This document shows, one piece after another, positions 10,600 to 22,329 of a DNA stretch of 64,000 nucleotides. This DNA is from Limnephilus marmoratus (taxonomy: Eukaryota; Arthropoda; Insecta; Trichoptera; Limnephilidae). The notes under the pieces are model-generated. The model did not search any database, was not told where the DNA came from, and worked only from the letters and a program-made list of their open reading frames with translations. How positions within the stretch are numbered: position 1 is the stretch's first letter; each line of letters begins with the position of its first letter. The translations under genes and the position numbers were made by a program. The stretch is from assembly GCA_917880885.1 (NCBI GenBank), contig OU862912.1, positions 52,811,117-52,875,116 of the forward strand, written 5' to 3'.

Positions 10600-12026
10600 C
10601 TATTTGCTACGTCGCTCTTTCTCGCTATCACTTGTGGATTAAGAATTTTTTCGTCTTAGAAACTAGAAGAAATAGTTATGTACAAAAAGATTTAATACTG
10701 TCGAGATTGCCAATATTATAATATATAGGATTATGCATGTAGTTTCAACACCTTTCAACAGGTGTCGTTAGTGTAGATAATTACATGAAGATATCAGTTA
10801 AGATTTACCTTAGAAGAGACTCGACTGTACGTACGTGTCTAGGGCACGAATGGTTACGGAAAAAGCCGATGATACATAATAGACAGCTGGGCTCCCACAG
10901 TGTTTGGTTCCCCAGCTTCAGAATAACTTAGAGCTTCCTGTAGTATTGACGTTTGATGCAGTTAAATATTCATTATAAACCATACGATTACGTAAATAAA
11001 GCAACTTGTAATCTTGACGAACATCGATTTTCAAAGGAGTTTTCCCGAACTTATTTCAAGTAATATCAATCACTGGGATTGAAATATATCACTTTGTAAT
11101 CTTTTACAGTCATTAAATTAAAATGATATTTTCGAAGAAAAAATATTTATCAATAAAGCAATAGTAATATTTTAATGTATGTCCCTGAGCTAATATTATC
11201 ATTGAAGCAACTATTTTAATAAATTTATATGATATGATAATTTTCATGTTTTTTTTCCGTTCCTAGCTACCGGTTCGACATTTTGCACGGATATTACCTA
11301 CGAAAAATATGGTATTACCGTAGAGACTCTTGAAATATGCACTCAAGCGATAAAATGGCGGAAATATGCATTTCAATATGAAAATATATGCAAATGCACA
11401 GTAATTCCTAGTAATCTCTGCACAACTCGGCATTTTCATAATATTTTTCAACTACTCTGCGAATAAAATCGGAATAACCAAATTTCACTAAATCAATATT
11501 TATACGCGCATTGCTCGGAAAACAACGTTAGACACTCATTGAAGTTAAAATAACAATAGCTCCAAATTTATGACATACAAATAATACTAACTGATAATAA
11601 TAAACCAATGTAAACAGCTCGAATGTGCAGTTGGTCTGTTTCAAACAAGGATATTGCTTTTGAAATCCTATGTTATTCCGAGTTGTTGTTGAAGTAGGTA
11701 CTATTTTATTCCAACTATTGCATTGGGTACACGTACCTATAGATGTTTGGAATCAGTTGGAGCCTGTCTGAATTCATCATTTCAAAGATCATCAGAGACG
11801 GAAAATAATGATATTTATGTCCCCATCATAACTCCTACCGATTACGTTTTTAAAGCACTGAATTTAATGTCACTGAAATAATTATATACAAAAGATATTC
11901 TAATGTATGCATTCAAAAACCAGGACTTTACATGGACAAACTCGACCCAATTCACAAGATCTACATTACAACATACATTCCACCAAACTACACTAAAACG
12001 ATTTTGGGACAAAGAAGTATGCAATA
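10600..12026. other. unassigned DNA, no gene seen
   Basis: Mostly AT-rich. Short open stretches on both strands look random. I recognise no repeat apart from family M at 10529. Confidence 0.45.
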
Positions 12027-12582
12027 TCTAATATATAAAATTCTCGTGTCACGGTGTTTGTTGCCATACTCCTCCGAAACGACTGGACTAATTTTGATCA
12101 AATTTTTTATGCTAATATGTTAGGTCTGAGAATCGACCAACATCTATTTTTCATACCCCTAAAAGTAAAGGGTGTTCCACTACGAAGTAAATTATTTTCC
12201 CATACATTTTGTATGGAACGAATTCTCCTATTTTGAAAGAACTGCAGCAATATTGTAAGGGGTATAATATTGAACTGTGAACCGGGGGAGGGGGGAGGGG
12301 GAGGGGGAGGGGAGAGGGGGGAGCGGGAGGGGGAGTTGGGAGGGGGGAGGGGGAGTGGGAGGGGGGGGGGAGGGGAGAGGGGTGAGGGGGAAGGGGGTGA
12401 GGGGGGAGGGGGTGGAGGGAGGGGGGGGGGGGGTAGGGGGGAGGGGGGAGGGGGGAGGGGGGAGGGGGAGGGGTAGGGGGGAGGTAGGTATACGCAGGGA
12501 GAAACAATTTAGATCAATTCAGCTAATAAGTTGACAACAGTTTTTGATCCTGAGGCGGTACGAAGTTCGCCGGATCAGCTAG
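12027..12582 (+). mobile_element. Helitron with a G-rich tract
   Basis: The 5' end is TC after an A, followed by AAAATTCTCGTGTCACGGTG. The 3' end is CTAG before a T, and a short GGCG/CGCC hairpin lies just upstream. These are the ends of a non-autonomous Helitron. No Rep/helicase gene is present. About 200 bp of the interior (12284-12485) is almost pure GGGAGG-type purine sequence. The element at 39927-40555 has the same plan. Confidence 0.85.
12284..12485 (+). repeat. polypurine, G-run minisatellite
   Basis: Nearly all bases are G or A in GGGGGAGG-like units, with runs of five or more G. It could form G-quadruplexes, or triplex DNA on the C-rich strand. Open frames across it on both strands follow from low complexity and are not genes. 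Confidence 0.85.
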
Positions 12583-13236
12583 TTTCTCTATAAAATTATT
12601 TTATTTACTCCTTCTTGCAATAAAAACCATTAAAAAAAATAACCAAATAATCAAAAGAAGCATTAAGATATAGATTAGGAACATGAGAAGGAAGACTATA
12701 GATATAATTTTGCAACCTAACAACGATTAATGCTTGTATTGTACTTTCTTTTAGATATAACTTTATAATTTTCCTCTTAAAAATATTTTAACATAGGTGT
12801 TTAATTATATTTCATAACACGGAAACTTGTACAATGTGGCCTTAGAAGGGGGTACCCCAGTAAGAACACATTTTTGTCTAAAAAATTGTAAAACAAAGAA
12901 ATATAGAATAAATTAATAAATATATTATTAATAGGTCCTACATACAATTCTACCAATGGGGTTGAATTGCATGTAGAATTGTGGACCATGAATACCATTA
13001 AAATGTGTGGAAAATATAACGCTTTTTTTCTGATTCCGATCAATGTATTAAAAATGCATAATTTTGATATTTTCATTCATAATTATTGATTTGAAAAACC
13101 GCATATTCCATGGCTACAACGTCATCATGACATATAAACCGCCACTGGCTGGTGAGTCAGCGGTTACCAACATTGCCCGAATAAAAACGAACATGTGGTT
13201 TATCGCTGATCGAAAATGGCACATTTTAAATCGGTA

Positions 13237-13345
13237 TTTTTTTTTTTTGTTTCTTTATTCATTGAAAAAATTCTTTTTACAAAAATTGGGGATTTTTCGA
13301 CCACTATGCTAGGCACATGCCCGTGTTGTGGTGGTCGATTTTTTA
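13237..13345 (-). repeat. LINE 3' end family G, copy 1
   Basis: A T-run at about 13237 (polyA on the minus strand) precedes a conserved hairpin with arms CGACCAC (13298-13304) and GTGGTCG (13331-13337) around AGGCACATGCC. Related copies are at 15898-16270, about 51410-51505 and 53975-54225. Confidence 0.6.
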
Positions 13346-13621
13346 TACAGTAAATTAATATATGCAATATAAAGAATGTGTGAGAGTATTAAGAAAATAT
13401 ATACATAAAATAATATAATATTAAAGAATATTATAGAATACAAAATATTATAATAGAATTTAATTTAAAAGAGTTACTAGTATAAAATCAAAGTGAGTAC
13501 TATATGGTAAGTTTATTGCTGGGAAGTACATAGAAAATATGTTCGTATTCATAAAAGGAAAATACCACATTCTTCCAATTCTGGATGATGACTAGCCGTT
13601 GAAACTCCTTGCCTTCCAGAG

Positions 13622-13687
13622 CTTTAGATACTTTCAGATAGATCTCAGATATATATAAGACAAAGATCTATCTGAAAGTATCTAAAG
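13622..13687. repeat. perfect 24-bp hairpin
   Basis: Arms at 13622-13645 and 13664-13687 are exact reverse complements (CTTTAGATACTTTCAGATAG...), with an 18-base AT-rich loop. I see no coding and no obvious element around it. See the findings. Confidence 0.8.
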
Positions 13688-13779
13688 TTAGCGTATCTTT
13701 CATATATATTTTTTTAGCTTTACAAATAAGTTTACAAACAGAAACACAAAAATCTCTGGTGGAAATACATGTTGCCGAT

Positions 13780-14010
13780 TCCGATATTTAAAAAACTTTG
13801 GGTCATCAGAACTACGTACAAATACCTCGGAATAAAATGCTTTAGTAAAATACCAGAAAATATAAGAATCAATAATAATAACTTTAAAGAATTTAAAACA
13901 GAACTAAATATTGATAATATTAAAAATAAAACAACTACACAATCAAGTAGTAAAAAAACTAAATTAATAACACCCCCATACACACTTCCAATTTTATTGG
14001 CTACAACTTA
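13780..14010 (+). pseudogene. LINE ORF2 C-terminal remnant (CR1/Jockey-type)
   Basis: The plus strand reads YKYLGIKCFSKIPENIR and then FKEFKTELN. This resembles the extreme C-terminus of CR1/Jockey-type LINE proteins, where a G-x-K-x-F-N-x-L-P motif is followed by FKxxLK. It is a short 3' piece only and the RT core is absent. Confidence 0.45.
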
Positions 14011-14142
14011 TTAAAATGTAATTACAAAAATACATAATTATATGGACGAAATGTTATATATGAGAAATATTATATTTTTTGAGAATTTCACAGATTATCT
14101 CACAGATCAGTATTATTGTGATTAGTTTTCAATTTATTATAC

Positions 14143-14244
14143 CGTGTTGCGCTTCCTCCGTCATTAGCCAACTTTTCGAATAGCGTTTCATCTGTAACAC
14201 TGTCCAAAACGTTGGCTAAAGAAGGAGAAGGCGCAGCACAGTGT
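14143..14244. repeat. family E, head-to-head palindrome
   Basis: GTGTTGCGCTTCCTCC and TAGCCAAC at the left mirror GTTGGCTAAAGAAGGAG and GCGCAGCACA at the right. Single-orientation copies of the same unit are at about 18400-18500, 21070-21235, 31928-32040 and 50499-50580. Confidence 0.6.
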
Positions 14245-14820
14245 ATTAAACCAAATATTTGTCACGAGCTGAAATGGGTTGACCTTAAAAAAATGTTTTA
14301 AGGTCAACCAATTTTAGGCCAGGGGACAGCCCAGCCTGCCCAAGTGGTGACTACGCCATTGCTTATAATATAATGATTGAGTCCATTCTGTTAGGCCACA
14401 CGTCAGTAAAATAGTGAATTGTGCATTTTGCGGATTTCGGCGGGCTATTACTTACTTTTCAAAGAGTCTTTTTAATGCGCATGAAAACGAAAAAACACTT
14501 GATCCATTGATCTATTGTTGATATTGTAAACTTAATGGCCTGACTCTCGTAAAGCAGTTGGTTTCGTATTGGTGGGAGGCGAGACCTCAACAATCCATCA
14601 ACACTTTACTGGTTTGTCTTCATAAAGCCAAGATAACACCTCTTAACCGCGGACTTATAACGAGTTTGCGTGAAAATTAAAGAGTTTGTAGTGAATGCCG
14701 AAGAGTGCGTTTAAAACAGGTGTTTTCATAATTTTGAAAATTGTTATTTTAGTTTTTCATTTACTGTGGCAACAATCAGGTCTCAAATAGAATTCCCGTA
14801 AAAGATAGATCCTTTTTTAT
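14245..14820. other. unassigned DNA
   Basis: A short repeat of GGTTGACCTTAAAAAAATG and its inverse (TTTAAGGTCAACC) makes a small hairpin at about 14277-14310. I recognise nothing else. Confidence 0.45.
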
Positions 14821-15222
14821 GTGAATACCCCACAAGAGTCCCAACTGCTCCCGTCTGGAAGCCGTATGGAGCCAGTGAGAGACTACGGCATTCCCTATCG
14901 ATGTATGTTGTGGAGCTGAAGGTAGTGGGAAGGGGAAGGAGATGGTGTAGAGGAAGGTGGGGAAGAACCTGGCTATTTAGACCTGGTCACCAAACACGGC
15001 TAAAGCCATTTCAAGCAATGTTTCAGTTCTGAGTGGTGGCCTTACACCAGGCTTACACTAAGAGACTGAGAGTATCTTCAACTCTGGAACGTGCCGCAAA
15101 TACAATGTGCGAGTATATTATTTTAAGTGAATACATTGTGAAAATAATACAAATTAATCAAATAATATTTACTTGCGCACGCCTTCGCATGTCAAGAGCC
15201 TTACCCCTCGACTACGGAGGCC
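14821..15222 (-). repeat. SINE family A, copy 2
   Basis: Full-length copy, with the tRNA-like head at the right (minus strand, about 15175-15222) and the far end GTGAATACCCCACAAGAG at the left. It shows the uninterrupted body that the hAT splits in copy 1. Confidence 0.75.
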
Positions 15223-15229
15223 ATCAGGT

Positions 15230-15891
15230 TTGCTTCAAGTTTCGTTTAGATTCAAATAATTTCTTTAAATGATAAAATATTAACTCTCCTGACAGGAAAA
15301 GAAAGTAATTCAATAAATGACACAATTATTCCGCGTTCTTGAGTAATATAGAGATCCATGATTTATCATCATGTTTTCGGTTTTTGTTTACTTCACAAAT
15401 ATCAAGATTTGATGACATTATAAGACATCATTTGCAAAAATGAGATCATCTTCCGATGACTTTTGCCTTACCTTTTACTATGAATTGCCGGCCTCAGGAC
15501 CGACACTGTCTAGACTGGCGGAAAACACAAGTTATAAACGCCGCGGCCGGGGTTTCCTGCACCGAATCTGAAAATTATTTCATATTTAGGGTCTACGTGA
15601 CCACCAGCCACAGATTTCGTCACAGACCTCAATCTATTTTGCACATATATAATAAAAACAATGGAGATTGGCCATGAACCATTATTAATAAGAAACCTTG
15701 CCCGCAAAAGTGTCGCCAACATCGTTCACCCATATTATTGCAAAACGTACCTGGACATAGCGGCGCGCGGAGCGGAATCCCGTTTTAATTTATTTCTTCA
15801 TATGTATTTATGAAATTTATTTATCTACTTATAATCACGCTCTATTTGAACTGCTAAACCACACTTTATTGGAACTTTATTGATTACATTT

Positions 15892-15897
<6 letters not shown>
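15230..15897. other. unassigned DNA
   Basis: Short open frames at 15456-15722 lie on both strands and show no family resemblance. No repeat recognised. Confidence 0.4.
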
Positions 15898-15949
<52 letters not shown>

Positions 15950-16270
15950 CATATATTTTTTATTAGTAACAGATATTTGGGTTTTATTTGGCTACCACAC
16001 TAGGCTAAGCCCGTGTTGTGGTAGTCGTACATTTAATATTTTAACATTTCAAAAAATATTAAGAAATACTTAAAACTAAAGAGAAAAAAAAGACCATATT
16101 TTAAAGAAAAGTAAAAATGAAAATTCAAATTCAAATTTTGAAATACAAAAATTAATAATAAAAATTAAATGTTAAGAACTCAAGTGTTCTGTATAAATTA
16201 AAACATATAATTATATAAATCAAAATTAAAAACATATATAAATTTAGTGAAAAACTTTTTATAACAACAT
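15898..16270 (-). mobile_element. LINE 3' UTR with long polyA, family G copy 2
   Basis: An uninterrupted T-run of about 50 bases at 15898 is a polyA tail for a minus-strand retroposon. Upstream on that strand is a hairpin with arms CTACCAC (15992-15998) and GTGGTAG (16018-16024). The AT-rich stretch beyond it (to about 16160) matches 53975-54100 in inverted orientation. The long polyA implies a relatively young insertion. Confidence 0.7.
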
Positions 16271-16307
16271 TTTAAAGTAAAATAGAAATACAAATGGAAA
16301 TTAATTA

Positions 16308-17215
16308 GAATATGCTTAGTTCCTACCGGGATGTCATTTATCCAGTTCCTTCCTGTCCCTAACCATCATCTTTCTGGAAAAATGTTTGAAATTTTAAACA
16401 ATGGCAAAAAGTGAAAATTCGAGATCACTTGCTTTGAAAACAGAATAAGGATTGGGGCTACCTTGGAAGCGAATTGTTGGTGTTACAATCGGGTACATAA
16501 TCTCTTTTTTAAGTAAAAAGAAGAAATTTGACTAACTCAGAAGTACCTACATGATATCGCTTTGTACTCATTTGTTTGGTCGTATCGCGGTGGAACTAGG
16601 TATGTATGTCCATAATTATGCTCCTTCGCATTTTCGAACCATATGGGCATTCTATACTAAACTTTGGCAGATTAAATGTTTGGTTTTGAAATGAGAATAT
16701 GCTTAGATTCTACCGGGATGTAATTTATTCAGTTCATGCCTGTCCCTAACCATCACCTTGCTGTGTGTAGTATTTAAAATTGGGAACAATAGCCAAAAAA
16801 ATGTGGAAATTCGAGTGTCTATGTTTTGTAAACAGAATAAGGATTGGGACTACCTTGGAAGCAAGTTGTTGGTGTTTATCAAAGACATAATCTCATTTTT
16901 AAATAAAAAGAAGAATTTTTACTAGTTATCTCTGAAGTAGGTACATGATACCGTTTTTTACTCATTCGTTTTGTTGTGGCGTTACCTAGAAGCATCGCGG
17001 TGGAACTACGAGTATGTAACCATATTGTGGTCGTGTCGTGTGCTCCTTCGCAGAGATAGGTCATTCCTTTTTCCTAGGGGACCTTGTTTTTTCCTACACA
17101 TATTATCACCCAATTCCAGCAAACACCACTTCATCTCGTTTCGTTTCTAGTATTTACGGTTCATTACAAATGCATCTGGAACTGTAATCCGTAAGCAGTT
17201 TTGGATGCAACATTA
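16308..17215 (+). repeat. family F tandem duplication, 387-bp period
   Basis: GAATATGCTTAG starts at 16308 and again at 16695, and the two units align along their whole length (TACCGGGATGT, CCTGTCCCTAACCATCA, ACAGAATAAGGATTGGG, GCGGTGGAACTA). The second unit extends further right. A partial third copy lies at about 18524-18775. No conserved coding is seen. Confidence 0.75.
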
Positions 17216-17799
17216 CATTTTATTACAATAAGGAACTCTAGTGAAAAATATTATGACTTTAAAAAAATATGTTCATTTAGACCAATAAACGCTGATTCTG
17301 ACTATATAAGTTTTATTAAATAATATTAATATTAATTTTATTTAAAAAAAAAATGATTAAAATGTCCATTTTTCACTCCTTAAAGCGCTGTATCCCCGCT
17401 CAAAAAGAAGAAGATGGAGAGATATGTAATTACAAGTGTTGGACAGAGTGCGCTAATATTAACAACGGTAAAATTGAAGCGAAAATTATGAAAATGTGTA
17501 ATAAAACACGACTCGTTTGAAGTAAAGCAAAAACCTTTTGGGGGATGTCTAAAACAGTATTTAAAGATCCCTATGAATTTTTCATACATATAACTTGTAA
17601 AGTACCTGAAACTGATGTGAAAATAATAATTTTCGGAGCGTTAATTTACGATTTTTTTCTATCGAGGGAATTTCATATAATTTGCGTTTTAGCTTGGGGA
17701 GTGTATAGATATTATCTTCAAAAATAACGTATATTTTTTTAAGAACTTAAAAACTTCAAATGTTTGAAGGGGATATGTAAGAAGTCGATTGAAATTCGG
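17216..17799. other. unassigned AT-rich DNA
   Basis: Short open stretches on both strands at 17380-17727 show no resemblance to a known family. Confidence 0.4.
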
Positions 17800-17907
17800 G
17801 TAGTGGCGGCTTAAAACTCAGAACTACCTTCAGCCTCACAACATACTCCAATTGGGGATGCCATAGTCCCACTGGCTTCAGACGGGAGCAGTTGGGACTC
17901 TTGTAAA
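17800..17907 (+). repeat. SINE family A fragment
   Basis: GACGGGAGCAGTTGGGACTC and neighbouring words match the 3' end of family A. The tRNA head is missing. Confidence 0.6.
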
Positions 17908-18523
17908 AAACATACTTCAGTTACAAAATATTAAAAACTGTCAAGAATGGCATACAATTTGAATAAATTTATTATTATAAGTTCCGTGAAGTTTACTAGT
18001 AGCCCAGCGACAGTCTGCACGATTCTATGCTACATTTCCCCTTACATTCATTCATTATCTGAGGTTTCGCAGAACACACAAAGAAGCGTTTCAAGTGAAT
18101 TCAGTGGTCTGCTAGATCTTACAATTTGTAATTCTTCAGCGGTACAGCAAATCCAATCAATATCCAGAAAAAACCCAAGCGCGTTGAATTGAAGAAACGT
18201 GCTTCCCATAAATGAGATACTTCACAGCAGAACAATGAACGGAAAAACGAAGGTATTGAGATAATCTCGAAAACTTTCTGCAAGTCAAGAATAAAATATT
18301 TATTTATTTATCTAATTTTAAATCAACAAGGTTAGAGACCTGGTTTTATACGCTTTTATGAAAATGGTGTTGGGCAAAAATTGAGATTTTCACGGCCGAA
18401 AATATTATCGTGTTTAATTTTTGTGTTATTAAGTCTTTGGGCTTCCTCCTTTCTTAGCAAACGTTTCGCACAACGTTACAGTATCCATCATTAAGTAAGA
18501 TGTTGACACCTCCTACATTAACG

Positions 18524-18775
18524 CTCGGAAGTACATGATATCGTTTGGCACTCATTCGTTTTATTATGTTGTTAATTACTTCGAGGTATCGCAATGGAAC
18601 TATGTAACCATATTGTGGTTGTGTTGTGTGCTCCTTTGCAGAAACACATTGATAAGTGATCGGTCATCCCTTTTCCTTGCAAACCTTGTTTTTTCTACAC
18701 AAATATCACCCAAATTTACAGTCTATTACAACTGCATTTGAAGCTGCAATTCGTGAGGAGTTTCGGACGGAACAA
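18524..18775 (+). repeat. family F, partial copy 3
   Basis: GAAGTACATGATATCG through ATTGTGGTTGTGTTGTGTGC aligns with the right half of the unit at 16930-17215. Confidence 0.65.
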
Positions 18776-19490
18776 GTTGTTTAAACCCTTTTAATTTTAT
18801 ATAATGTAAAAACAGAAACATGCCTTATGAAGAAAAGTTGGAAAACCTAACAATGGGCACGTAAATAAATACCAAGAAAATAATTATACATAAATAAATA
18901 CATTTGGAAGATGTTTAATAATTCTACAGGCATGTTAAAATTCATGGTTTCTGTTGCTGTTGCCTCGGAAACAAGAAAGGTTAATTAAACTTTTGGCTGA
19001 GTCATATCAACCCACATATTTACTTTAGACGTGTTTCAGTTTCGTTCTTGAAATTAAATAGCTTTTGGTTTTCACGAGTTCGTGAAATTTTAATTCTCAT
19101 TAAAAGGCGTATGACTCTATAATGCCTTGTATCATTTCGGTGAATAAAGCCTGAAATATTAAATAAGTACAATCAATACTTTTACTATGTGAAACATTAA
19201 GTAGTTGAGTTTAATTTTTAACATTGCCAATACTCGTTAGTAGAACCTTTGGTTTGAAATGATGCTCCAACTATGAAGTTGTTGCGCTTGTGGAGTATAA
19301 TTTTCCACTTTAATACCGATAACCCATTGCCTACGGCGCGCGGCAGAGCACGAAACTGTGGATATAGCCTACGGCGAACCCCGTCGAGTCTCTACAATAC
19401 CGCCGGAGCAAATTTATTTGCGAAATAATTTTAATGCATTTTTGATTGTTTTCATAAGTTTATATTAGCCCCGCACAGGTGGCCTTGGAG
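18776..19490. other. unassigned AT-rich DNA
   Basis: No gene or repeat recognised before a short inverted family D fragment at about 19496-19548. Confidence 0.45.
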
Positions 19491-19562
19491 AAAAAAATCC
19501 TAGACCCAGACAAACCTCACCCCATCTGGGTACCCTTGCTAAATCACTGAACGTACTGAATC

Positions 19563-20018
19563 TTGGGAGGCGGGTACGGGTACCGTCGGTCTGGAAACCA
19601 TTTATTGGATAACTAACAACTCTGCCATAATTCATTCCAAGTGGTTCGCAACGTTTGGTGACTTAGCAGAAGTATTCGGGTACGTGGGGCGAGGTTTGTC
19701 CGGGTCTTTCGGGGATGCGTCTGCCCACCAGCTGCATGGCAGGCCGGATCGGGAGAGGATGGTTGAGGGAGTCCCTTTGACCTCTCCAGCCGTACTCTCT
19801 CGGAACATGCCTTGCACAGCAGTTGGAGGGTTGGATTCACTCGTCCGTCACTCCTGGACACATTGACCCTCAGATTCCTAACCACCCCTAACAGCATTTT
19901 CCTTTCCAGAACTTCCTCTCCTTCCTTTCCTAAAAAGACTCTCCACACAGCTTCCCCAAAGATGACATGGGCCTTGAGAGGAATTATTTTCCTCAGGCCT
20001 CCTGTGTGGAGGTAACGT
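19563..20018 (+). repeat. family D retroposon, full-length copy 2
   Basis: Same start (TTGGGAGGCGGGTACGGG), body and 3' hairpin as the copy at 9798, ending GTGTGGAGGTAACGT plus an A-run. A short piece of the same family in the opposite direction lies immediately upstream (about 19496-19548). Open frames on either strand here are accidental. Confidence 0.75.
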
Positions 20019-20023
20019 AAAAA

Positions 20024-20290
20024 AAACGGACGTGTTTTAGACCACACAACTGAAGTAAAGCTTCTGCTCCATCTATAATCTATATGATAGGAAGAGAGAA
20101 AGAAAATGTGCGCGCGCACTGCTCACTCTTGCTCCTAGAGTGTGATGCAAACAATAGGCCTGCACTGTGTAACGTAACTGGCTATGAGAGAAAGAGAGTA
20201 AGAAAATGTGTGCTCGCACCTCTCTTTTGCCCCTACAGTAATATACGAAGCGTACTCCCTAACTGTGTGAAGCTAACGTAAAAAAAGGTA
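20024..20290 (+). repeat. dispersed repeat family J
   Basis: Contains ACCACACAACTGAAGTAAAG near its left end. Two internal units, each with GAGAGAAAG...GAAAATGTG and a GCGC/CTCGCACC tract, make an internal duplication of about 110 bp. A second copy is at 28188-28360. The RTE LINE at 20296 is inserted at its right end. Confidence 0.55.
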
Positions 20291-20295
20291 TAACT

Positions 20296-21013
20296 AACTA
20301 ACTAACCATCACTCCGTTTCCCCGCAGGGGTAGGAAGAGAGGACGGACCGCCAAACAACTCGATCTTTGCACACACTCCTTGCCTCTTTCACATTCATAC
20401 ATCGCTTCATACATGCTCTTCTATTATTCGGACTCTTCACATGGCTCGACTCAAGTATCTGATTCACTTGGTCGTGCCATGTCTTCCTCGGGCATCCCCG
20501 ACTTCTTCTACCATTCATATTTGCGTCATATATTCTCCTTACACTCATTTTCTCGTTCAGTCGCTCTACATGCCCAAACCATCTTAGCGTCCCTTTCTAA
20601 ATCTTACTCATAACGCTTACATCAGCCTTGCATTCTTCACGGATCTCCACATTTCTCACACGATCATACATGGTTTTACCACACATACGTCTCAGGGATC
20701 TCATTTCTACAGCATTCAGTCTACTTTCATCCTTCCTCTGCCAGTTCCATGCCTCACTGCCATACATCAGGATAGGTACCACTCAGCACTCCATTATGGA
20801 CGGCTAACTTCGCTTCTTTGGACAGCTTTTTGTTGGCGCCAACGGCGTTCAATCCTCCATTAATAGAGTTGCCTGCATTTACCCTTCTTTCGATATTTCT
20901 ATCAGCCTTCCCATCTCTCGTAAACATACTTTCCAAGTACACAAACTCATCCACCTGCTTCAAATATGACTATGTTGCACATTGTTTTTATACTCTCTCT
21001 TTCATATACCATG
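20296..21013 (-). mobile_element. 5'-truncated RTE-type LINE with target duplication
   Basis: The 15-base sequence AAAAAAGGTATAACT is present on both sides (20281-20295 and 21014-21028). This shows a complete insertion event of 718 bp. On the minus strand the insert encodes VDEFVYLESMFTRDGKADRN, then MYGSEAWNWQRKDESRLNAV, then RRSRGCPRKTWHDQVNQILE, ending SSYPCGETE. It closes with a (TTAG)n tail next to the left duplication. This is the 3' end of an RTE element, with endonuclease and RT core lost by 5' truncation and frameshifts between blocks. Relatives are at 55366-55590 and 62052-62335. Confidence 0.9.
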
Positions 21014-21069
21014 AAAAAAGGTATAACTTATTTTCGTCCTTCTTTACCGTATGATGTACCGATGTACCG

Positions 21070-21235
21070 GATCACATCTACCGGATCAGCCGGATCTGCC
21101 CTGATGATGGACACTGCAACGATGTCCGAAACGTTGGCTAAAGAAGGAGGTAGCGCAACACGGCATAACACCCCAAAAACAAATAACGAAAATGCTTTTG
21201 GCCGTGAAAATCTTAAAACTTATCAGGTATAACTT
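21070..21235 (-). repeat. family E copy, with CCGGATC repeats beside it
   Basis: ACGTTGGCTAAAGAAGGAGG and CACCCCAAAAACAAATAACG match the other E copies. Three CCGGATC words at 21067-21097 resemble the minisatellite at 36372. Confidence 0.5.
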
Positions 21236-21889
21236 ACGTTAAACCGTTAAAATTGTCGGCTATTATTTTAGTTTGTCTGAAAAGCTCTTTTTCCTTCCAT
21301 TTTTGTTTCCGTCACAAAATTTCTGTGAGACATTTCCTGAAATTCCTGAACCGCCGCCGAAAGGCCGAATCAGAAATTTGAAACGTAACGATCCGTAACG
21401 GGTCTGCTCGTGCGGAGTAAATCTTATTTTGGACTTTAAACTGGCATATTTGGCCTATTGGCTCCAAACGAAGTTATCGCTGACAGGAGAGCTTCTCCAC
21501 CAATAACTTTGTTAAAGATAACGTGACAAGGATTCTCTTGATTCTGGAATTCAATATTTAACTTACTTCGCTTGGAATTTTTATTAAACAAAAACGTTTC
21601 AAAAATTTTGCCAAGAATTTTATTACTTAATTTTATGATGAAGTTTATTTTTATTTTTTATTATTATTAAGTTAAAAGAAATATAATATTTCGCTTTCTT
21701 AACTTAAATATAGAGCATACAAAGTACAGTAGTACAAGTATAGTAGTAACATTTTTAATTTTGTTCCAACATCTTAAGTTTTAAAGGTTTTTATATTCTT
21801 TTCCGTTTTTAGGTTATCTGGAAGGAACTACATGTGAACTCCCTCGAAGCCAATACTTTTCTTGCCACTTTCAGTCTTGACAGTATTTG
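21236..21889. other. unassigned AT-rich DNA
   Basis: Nothing recognised. Confidence 0.4.
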
Positions 21890-22315
21890 TGTACAATTTA
21901 TTGTGTTTTTTAGTATTGTGATGTTTTTATAAATGTTGTGTTTGTGTGTATAAGTCCATTATGTATTTTGTAGATTAAAAGACATACGTTATATACGTAC
22001 AATGTTCTTATTTTCAAAAAGTTCATTTCCTGGTATACTTTTTTTTTGTGGGAGTGTCTGGGTTGAAGAGTTTTTTAATAACTTTGTTCTGCATTATTTC
22101 GTCGTTTAAGTACATAATGTATGTTTCCCCATATTTCTATTAAATAATTTAGGTGGGACTGGATTAAGCTAAAGTATAAGCCCCTCTTTACCTCTGTTGG
22201 TAGAAGATGAGCAATTCTACCAAATACACAAATTAATGGGATGATTTTTGTTTTTAGTTTTTCTACGTGTTGTTTAAATGTCAAATTTTTATCAATATAT
22301 AAGCCCAGGTAATTT
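21890..22315 (-). pseudogene. CR1/Jockey-type LINE RT C-terminal fragment
   Basis: On the minus strand the frame reads ENYLGLYIDKNLTFKQHVEK, then KRGLYFSLIQSHLNYLIEIW, and after a frameshift KKLFNPDTPTKK and then RTLYVYNVCLL. The YLGxxID...W..H motif and LYxSLIxSHLxYxxxxWG are the thumb region after the reverse transcriptase in CR1/Jockey-clade LINEs. The RT core is missing and the end lacks a recognisable polyA. Confidence 0.75.
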
Positions 22316-22329
22316 TCGCTATCTAGAAT

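Noticed and set aside
12270..12534. Gly/Arg/Glu-rich and Pro-rich open frames on both strands
   Set aside because: They are produced by the low-complexity purine tract of a Helitron. There is no start context, no conservation and all frames are open.
19613..20119. 168-codon minus-strand open frame
   Set aside because: Antisense and sense frames in a family D copy. Not maintained in the copies at 9798 or 48062.
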